Below are positions 1 to 2,372 of a DNA stretch of 5,357 nucleotides, piece by piece. Numbering within the stretch: position 1 is the stretch's first letter; every line of letters starts with the position of its first letter. The stretch lies in the NCBI GenBank assembly GCA_003695045.1, contig RFJB01000039.1, forward strand, positions 1 through 5,357, given 5' to 3'. A program made the position numbers and the translations under genes. Source of the DNA: Candidatus Woesearchaeota archaeon (GTDB lineage: Archaea > Nanobdellota > Nanobdellia > Woesearchaeales > J091). The notes beneath the pieces are model-generated. The model worked only from the letters and a program-made list of their open reading frames with translations, had not been told where the DNA came from and made no database searches.

Positions 1-487
1 CTCCGAGTTCTTTGGCAATCGCAACAGAAGCAAGAATTATGCCCTTTCCGTACTCGCCCGATTTGAAGTTCGGCACGAGGTAGTGCCTTCCAATTCTGCC
101 AACTTTCGCATCATTAAGCACGTCCTCAATGCCTCTTCCAACCTCAAACCTGTACTTTCTGTCTTCCACAGCAACGAGGAGCAGAAGGCCGTTGTCAGCG
201 CCTTCCTTTCCCAGTCTGCCTTCCACAAGATTGTACGAGTAGTCCTCTATGGGCGTTCCGTCAAGGGAGTTTATCGTGACAACGGCAAACTCCGCCCTGC
301 CCGAATCATATATCTGCCTGAGAATTTCCGAGAGCAGGGCTTTCTCTTCAGGGCTCAGAATTCCGGCGTTGTCCTGCACGAAGGATTCCCCGAACGAAAC
401 CTGCTCGGCAACAGCAGACGAGAAGAATATGATTAGAAGAACTAGGAAGACCGCGACTTTCAGGGCCCTGTTCTCTTTGTTGTGCAT
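1..487 (-). CDS. TPM-domain (YgcG/DUF477-like) exported protein, C-terminus outside window
   Basis: The 162 visible codons read from ATG at 487 and run off the left edge. Residues 8-27 are a hydrophobic stretch after a basic N-terminus, a likely signal peptide or anchor with cleavage near AVA|EQ (27/28). From about residue 36 the sequence follows the TPM domain in order: VQDNAGILSPEEK, then AEFAVVTINSLDG (65-77), the core DNGLLLLVAVEDRKYRFEVG (98-117), then GRGIEDVLNDAKVGRIG and a VPNFKSGEYGKGI segment (138-150). Family members are usually membrane-tethered, face outside, and end in a Gly/Ser-rich tail; that part would lie beyond the window. TPM proteins have been linked to phosphatase activity and, in plants, photosystem II repair, but the role in prokaryotes is poorly defined. 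The start lies one base after the stop of the zinc-ribbon gene, so the two are co-transcribed. No LemA partner, common beside TPM genes, is visible on the upstream side. The family call is secure; the function is not. Confidence 0.9.
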   Translation of the reverse strand, partial: MHNKENRALKVAVFLVLLIIFFSSAVAEQVSFGESFVQDNAGILSPEEKALLSEILRQIYDSGRAEFAVVTINSLDGTPIEDYSYNLVEGRLGKEGADNGLLLLVAVEDRKYRFEVGRGIEDVLNDAKVGRIGRHYLVPNFKSGEYGKGIILASVAIAKELG

Positions 488-488
488 T

Positions 489-647
489 TTAATAGTGCGT
501 TTCAGGAGGGTTTAGGCCGACGCATTTGGTAACGCTCTGGCCGCATGAAGTGCACTGGTATGTTATGAAGGTGGAGTTGCCGCTGTTCATGCTGCCCGTC
601 TTTACAAGCCTGCCTCCGCACTTGCTGCATGTTTCTGTCTGATTCAT
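489..647 (-). CDS. Small zinc-ribbon protein (52 aa)
   Basis: A 52-residue protein from ATG at 647 to TAA at 491-489. Two CxxC knuckles, CSKC at residues 7-10 and CTSC at 32-35, each followed by glycine (CGG and CGQ), form a classical four-cysteine zinc ribbon separated by a 21-residue loop; a further C42 follows. There is no membrane segment. Such mini-ribbons bind one zinc ion and usually mediate protein or nucleic-acid contacts, but no specific partner can be named. The frame stays open upstream to an ATG at 794, but that extension overlaps the SdpI-like gene and reads as low-complexity basic sequence, so the ATG just before the first knuckle is preferred. A TATA-like box 23-34 bases upstream and the absence of a Shine-Dalgarno sequence support this start on a leaderless transcript. 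It precedes the TPM gene by one base. The protein is probably real, with function unknown. Confidence 0.78.
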   Translation of the reverse strand: MNQTETCSKCGGRLVKTGSMNSGNSTFITYQCTSCGQSVTKCVGLNPPETHY

Positions 648-669
648 GCTGCCGGCTGAAGAGAGGGGG

Positions 670-681
670 TTTATTAATTTT
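670..681 (-). promoter_or_regulatory. TATA-like promoter of the zinc-ribbon/TPM operon
   Basis: On the minus strand this reads AAAATTAATAAA, at -34 to -23 relative to the ATG at 647, in otherwise GC-rich surroundings. Archaeal TATA boxes centre about 26 bases before the transcription start, so transcription should begin at or within a few bases of the ATG, giving a leaderless mRNA. No Shine-Dalgarno sequence lies in between (the sequence there is C/T-rich). The call rests on position and composition only. Confidence 0.6.
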
Positions 682-723
682 GCTGTGAGGCCGTGCCTTC
701 TTCTGCGCTTTATGTTCTGTTCT

Positions 724-1371
724 CTATTTTTTCCCGCCCTGCGTTTCCCTGCGGTACAGGACATACGAATATGCAGTTGAGAACACGGCAACAATCAGGG
801 CTGATGCAATGATTACCGCTGCTGAATAATCCGGAACAAGGACTGATGCAAGCGAAGCAGCTGCAGCCCACTTGAAGAGCTTCGCGCCCAGCCGGTGGGT
901 TTCTTTCCAGACCGTGCTGCTGCTCAGGGTCCACGGAGTTCTTATTCCCACGAACCAGTTCTGCCTTGAGTTCTCGCAGAGAATTCCTGCCGCGTAGAAA
1001 AGAGCAGCAATGCCAAGTGGAAAGATAAACAGAGGACTGATCAGGATGCCTGCGTTCCACAGAAGAATCTGGGCATGGACAACAAGCAGGAATCCCATGA
1101 CAACGCCGGCAAACATGCCGTATTGCTTTCTGAACTTTCTGAGGTTTCTGCCGAGAGGGTCTATTCTCGGGACTGCCGCGAAGAGCCCTGCAAGAAGCGC
1201 CATGATGCCGGGCACCATGAATGCTCCTGCTGCTTTCGGGAGGGTTCCGTCGGGCTCTCCCCCTGCATTCCAGTGGGTTGCCATTCTGCCTGGCATTTCA
1301 GGATAAAGGTATGCTGACAGGAGAAACGCAGTTCCAACAAGGAACAGCATCACAAGGCCGGACTTTTTCAT
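724..1371 (-). CDS. DUF1648/SdpI-family six-segment membrane protein
   Basis: A 215-residue integral membrane protein. Hydrophobic segments lie at about 4-22, 50-68, 87-106, 111-131, 166-180 and 185-204. Between segments 1 and 2 is the DUF1648 signature YPEMPGRMATHWNAGGEPDG (23-42), with the family's conserved P, HWN and G-x-PDG. Between segments 4 and 5 is the SdpI/YhfL signature: NWFVGIRTPWTL (138-149), then W155 and HR (159-160). Bacillus SdpI is the immunity protein against the SdpC killing factor and a signalling membrane receptor. Most homologues, especially outside Bacillus, have no toxin partner, and none is seen here, so immunity is not claimed. Length matches the family. The start is ATG at 1371, supported by a TATA-like box at -23 to -32 and by the hydrophobic segment beginning straight after MKKSG. 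Stop is TAG at 726-724. It lies 76 bases upstream of the zinc-ribbon gene on the same strand. Confidence 0.9.
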   Translation of the reverse strand: MKKSGLVMLFLVGTAFLLSAYLYPEMPGRMATHWNAGGEPDGTLPKAAGAFMVPGIMALLAGLFAAVPRIDPLGRNLRKFRKQYGMFAGVVMGFLLVVHAQILLWNAGILISPLFIFPLGIAALFYAAGILCENSRQNWFVGIRTPWTLSSSTVWKETHRLGAKLFKWAAAASLASVLVPDYSAAVIIASALIVAVFSTAYSYVLYRRETQGGKK

Positions 1372-1379
1372 GGCTTCGT

Positions 1380-1458
1380 ATCTGCCGGCGCGGTTTAATA
1401 AATCTTGCGCAGATTATACGGGTGCAGTGCGGCATGGTGTTTTTTGTCTGCGGCAGAT
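1380..1458. repeat. 8-bp inverted repeat in the divergent promoter region
   Basis: ATCTGCCG at 1380-1387 recurs as its exact reverse complement CGGCAGAT at 1451-1458. The right copy lies inside an 11-base palindrome, TCTGC-G-GCAGA (1447-1457), which sits directly upstream of the TATA box of the HExxH gene. The left copy falls between the TATA box and start of the SdpI-like gene. It could be a pair of operator sites coordinating the two divergent genes. Eight bases in a GC-rich region can also arise by chance. Confidence 0.35.
1394..1403 (-). promoter_or_regulatory. TATA-like promoter of the SdpI-like gene
   Basis: On the minus strand this reads ATTTATTAAA, at -32 to -23 before the ATG at 1371, between GC-rich flanks. 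Its spacing to the start codon is the same as for the zinc-ribbon gene. This points to a leaderless transcript beginning at or near the ATG, with no Shine-Dalgarno sequence between box and start. The repeated geometry in two neighbouring genes strengthens both calls. Confidence 0.62.
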
Positions 1459-1464
1459 GAAAAA

Positions 1465-1473
1465 TTTTATATT
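1465..1473 (+). promoter_or_regulatory. TATA-box promoter of the HExxH gene
   Basis: TTTTATATT, preceded by the purine-rich TGAAAA, gives a BRE-plus-TATA arrangement. Its centre near 1469 predicts a transcription start around 1493-1497, a leader of only about 6-10 bases before the ATG at 1503. No convincing Shine-Dalgarno sequence lies in the leader. It faces away from the SdpI-like promoter 60-70 bases to the left. Confidence 0.58.
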
Positions 1474-1502
1474 GCGCCATCAACACCCTGAAGTGGCGAA
1501 CA

Positions 1503-2150
1503 ATGGTCAATGCCTATCTCTCATATCTTGGAATCACAATCGCGCTTCCGGACAGGCACACCTATGCAGACCTCGGCTGGACCACCGACCTTGAAGGAAG
1601 GATTGCGCAGTTTGAAAGCCGGCTCGGAATGAAGCCGTCCCATAAGCGCAAGAACATATCGGGAAAGTTCTTTGTTGCCGGAAGCGCACTGAAGTATCGC
1701 GACAGAAAGACGGGAATGACGCGCCTTGCCACTGTCTATGCAAGCCCTGAAAAAGCTTCTGTCGCGGAGCATCTCAAAGATTATTACAGGACCGCCCTTG
1801 CTGCCCACGAGCAGGCGCACATTGCCAGCATGACCGGAAACACTTACGCCCTGGAGCAGAAGTACGGACTTAACCTCAGGGGCAGAAGCGAGGAGGACAT
1901 CGCGAATCTTGTTTCGCTTGCCGTTCTTGAGCAGAAGGCGCTCCGCAGGGGAAAGTCCCTTGAGGAAATTCTTTACTCTGACGCCAATCCCGGCGGCATT
2001 CTCATAACGAACAGCACCAGGAAGCCGAAGATGCGCGTTCAGAAGAGGTATCACAACAGGATTCTGAGAGAATATTTCAGGCAGAGAGCACGCCATAACG
2101 GAGTGCCGAGGGAATATTACGCTCATTACGCTCAAAGAAGGGCGTCATAG
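1503..2150 (+). CDS. Uncharacterised HExxH-motif protein, putative zinc metallohydrolase (215 aa)
   Basis: I do not recognise the family. The 215-residue product is soluble, with no signal peptide or membrane segment, so it is probably cytosolic. Its main feature is AAHEQAHIA at residues 100-108: H102-E103-x-x-H106 within a predicted helix preceded by YYRTAL, the usual setting of a zincin active site where both histidines bind zinc and the glutamate activates water. A candidate third ligand of gluzincin type is E143 (SLAVLEQKAL), 37 residues after H106 in a helix-like segment; other acidic residues (E118, E130, E131) cannot be excluded. The C-terminus (about 173-213) is strongly basic with many Arg, Lys and Tyr, which could contact nucleic acid. 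ATG 1503 follows a TATA box at suitable distance; stop is TAG 2148-2150. It has no obvious operon partner: the divergent neighbour is membrane-bound and nrdJ has its own promoter. Peptidase activity is inferred from the motif alone. Confidence 0.8.
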   Translation: MVNAYLSYLGITIALPDRHTYADLGWTTDLEGRIAQFESRLGMKPSHKRKNISGKFFVAGSALKYRDRKTGMTRLATVYASPEKASVAEHLKDYYRTALAAHEQAHIASMTGNTYALEQKYGLNLRGRSEEDIANLVSLAVLEQKALRRGKSLEEILYSDANPGGILITNSTRKPKMRVQKRYHNRILREYFRQRARHNGVPREYYAHYAQRRAS

Positions 2151-2174
2151 CTTGGTTGCTCTGCCTTATCTATC

Positions 2175-2190
2175 TTTTTTTGTATCTTTT
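2175..2190 (+). terminator. T-tract terminator after the HExxH gene
   Basis: A run of seven T (2175-2181) and a second run of four T (2187-2190) in a pyrimidine-rich stretch begin 25 bases after the stop codon. No GC-rich stem precedes them. Archaeal RNA polymerase commonly terminates at such oligo-T tracts without a hairpin. The nrdJ promoter follows at once, which fits an end of the upstream unit here. Confidence 0.6.
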
Positions 2191-2196
2191 GCAGAA

Positions 2197-2213
2197 GAGA
2201 AAAGTATTTATAA
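2197..2213 (+). promoter_or_regulatory. nrdJ: BRE/TATA promoter of nrdJ
   Basis: Purine-rich GAGAAAAG (2197-2204) is followed directly by TATTTATAA (2205-2213), a close match to an archaeal BRE plus TATA box and the best promoter in the window. Centre spacing of about 26 bases predicts transcription from about 2234-2238 and a leader of roughly 135 bases. The two NrdR-like boxes begin a few bases downstream of this predicted start, where a bound protein could block initiation or early elongation. Confidence 0.65.
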
Positions 2214-2241
2214 CTCTCCGCAAATCATCAGAAAGCAAAGC

Positions 2242-2257
2242 ACACAATATGTAGTTG
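2242..2257 (+). promoter_or_regulatory. NrdR-box-like operator, copy 1
   Basis: ACACAATATGTAGTTG matches the published NrdR box acaCwAtATaTwGtgt at 13 of 16 positions. The left half-site is perfect, and mismatches are at positions 10, 15 and 16. NrdR is a zinc-ribbon/ATP-cone repressor that controls ribonucleotide reductase genes according to adenine nucleotide levels. The location upstream of nrdJ, just after the predicted transcription start, and the second copy in helical register make chance less likely. No nrdR gene is in the window. Confidence 0.6.
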
Positions 2258-2273
2258 CTGAGCAGTTCTGAAG

Positions 2274-2289
2274 GCACAACATTTGGTGT
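2274..2289 (+). promoter_or_regulatory. NrdR-box-like operator, copy 2
   Basis: GCACAACATTTGGTGT matches the NrdR box at 12 of 16 positions, including the strongly conserved C4, A6, A8, T9, T11 and G13 and a perfect GTGT end. It starts 32 bases after copy 1, leaving a 16-base gap, so the two sites lie on the same DNA face three turns apart. This tandem spacing is the usual NrdR operator layout in bacteria. Confidence 0.55.
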
Positions 2290-2299
2290 CTTCGCGGGG

Positions 2300-2307
2300 T
2301 TTAAAAT
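2300..2307 (+). promoter_or_regulatory. Possible second TATA box for nrdJ
   Basis: TTTAAAAT follows a GC-rich block (CGCGGGG). If used, transcription would start near 2328-2332 and give a leader of about 43 bases. The NrdR-like boxes would then lie just upstream of the promoter. It lacks the purine-rich A-containing BRE of the box at 2205 and is the weaker candidate. Confidence 0.3.
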
Positions 2308-2314
2308 CACCGGC

Positions 2315-2336
2315 AAAAAAGCGTCAAAAAAGCATC
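2315..2336 (+). repeat. 11-bp tandem direct repeat in the nrdJ leader
   Basis: AAAAAAGCGTC (2315-2325) is followed at once by AAAAAAGCATC (2326-2336), two 11-base units differing at one base. The period is about one helical turn. The second unit forms the left arm of the hairpin at 2327-2350; the first could pair with the same T-run over about seven bases, so two mutually exclusive RNA pairings are possible. Confidence 0.6.
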
Positions 2337-2350
2337 TGGACATGCTTTTT
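2327..2350 (+). other. Hairpin in the nrdJ 5' leader
   Basis: AAAAAGCAT (2327-2335) and ATGCTTTTT (2342-2350) are perfect reverse complements around a six-base loop, CTGGAC. The 9-bp stem is A/U-rich, ends in five U, and stops 11 bases before the Shine-Dalgarno motif of nrdJ. It could act as a leader attenuator or influence ribosome access, or be a DNA-level binding site. Its low GC makes a stable RNA stem uncertain. Confidence 0.5.
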
Positions 2351-2361
2351 CACTGGAAAAA

Positions 2362-2366
2362 AGGTG
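2362..2366 (+). promoter_or_regulatory. nrdJ: Shine-Dalgarno sequence of nrdJ
   Basis: AGGTG is complementary to CACCU of the anti-Shine-Dalgarno region and sits six bases before ATG 2373. It decides the start: the in-frame GTG at 2364 lies inside the motif, and the ATG at 2368 is in another frame. The other genes here lack such a site, so nrdJ is translated from a leadered mRNA. Confidence 0.65.
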
Positions 2367-2372
2367 TATGGA

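Noticed and set aside
83..436. A 117-codon plus-strand reading frame opposite the TPM gene.
   Set aside because: The minus strand gives a clear TPM domain with signal peptide across the whole interval; the plus frame has no recognisable features.
648..794. N-terminal extension of the zinc-ribbon protein to an ATG at 794.
   Set aside because: It would overlap the end of the SdpI-like gene, translates to low-complexity basic sequence, and would bypass the well-placed TATA box at 670-681.
724..1371. SDP-type toxin/immunity system based on the SdpI-like gene.
   Set aside because: No SdpC-like toxin or SdpA/B processing gene is in the window, and most SdpI homologues lack such partners.
1521..2135. 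A 204-codon minus-strand reading frame opposite the HExxH gene.
   Set aside because: It lies wholly inside the plus-strand gene, has no promoter or recognisable motif, and its product is compositionally incoherent. The plus-strand frame has a promoter, a terminator and a catalytic-type motif.
2249..2254. ATG-TAG start-stop in the nrdJ leader as a regulatory mini-ORF.
   Set aside because: It falls within the NrdR-like box and has no ribosome-binding site; a chance occurrence is more likely.
2364..2366. GTG as an alternative nrdJ start.
   Set aside because: It is in frame but forms part of the AGGTG ribosome-binding motif that serves ATG 2373.
2214..2372. Cobalamin riboswitch in the nrdJ leader, expected in some B12-dependent gene contexts.
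   Set aside because: No B12-box-like conserved core and no multi-stem architecture is visible, and the leader is short for this class.
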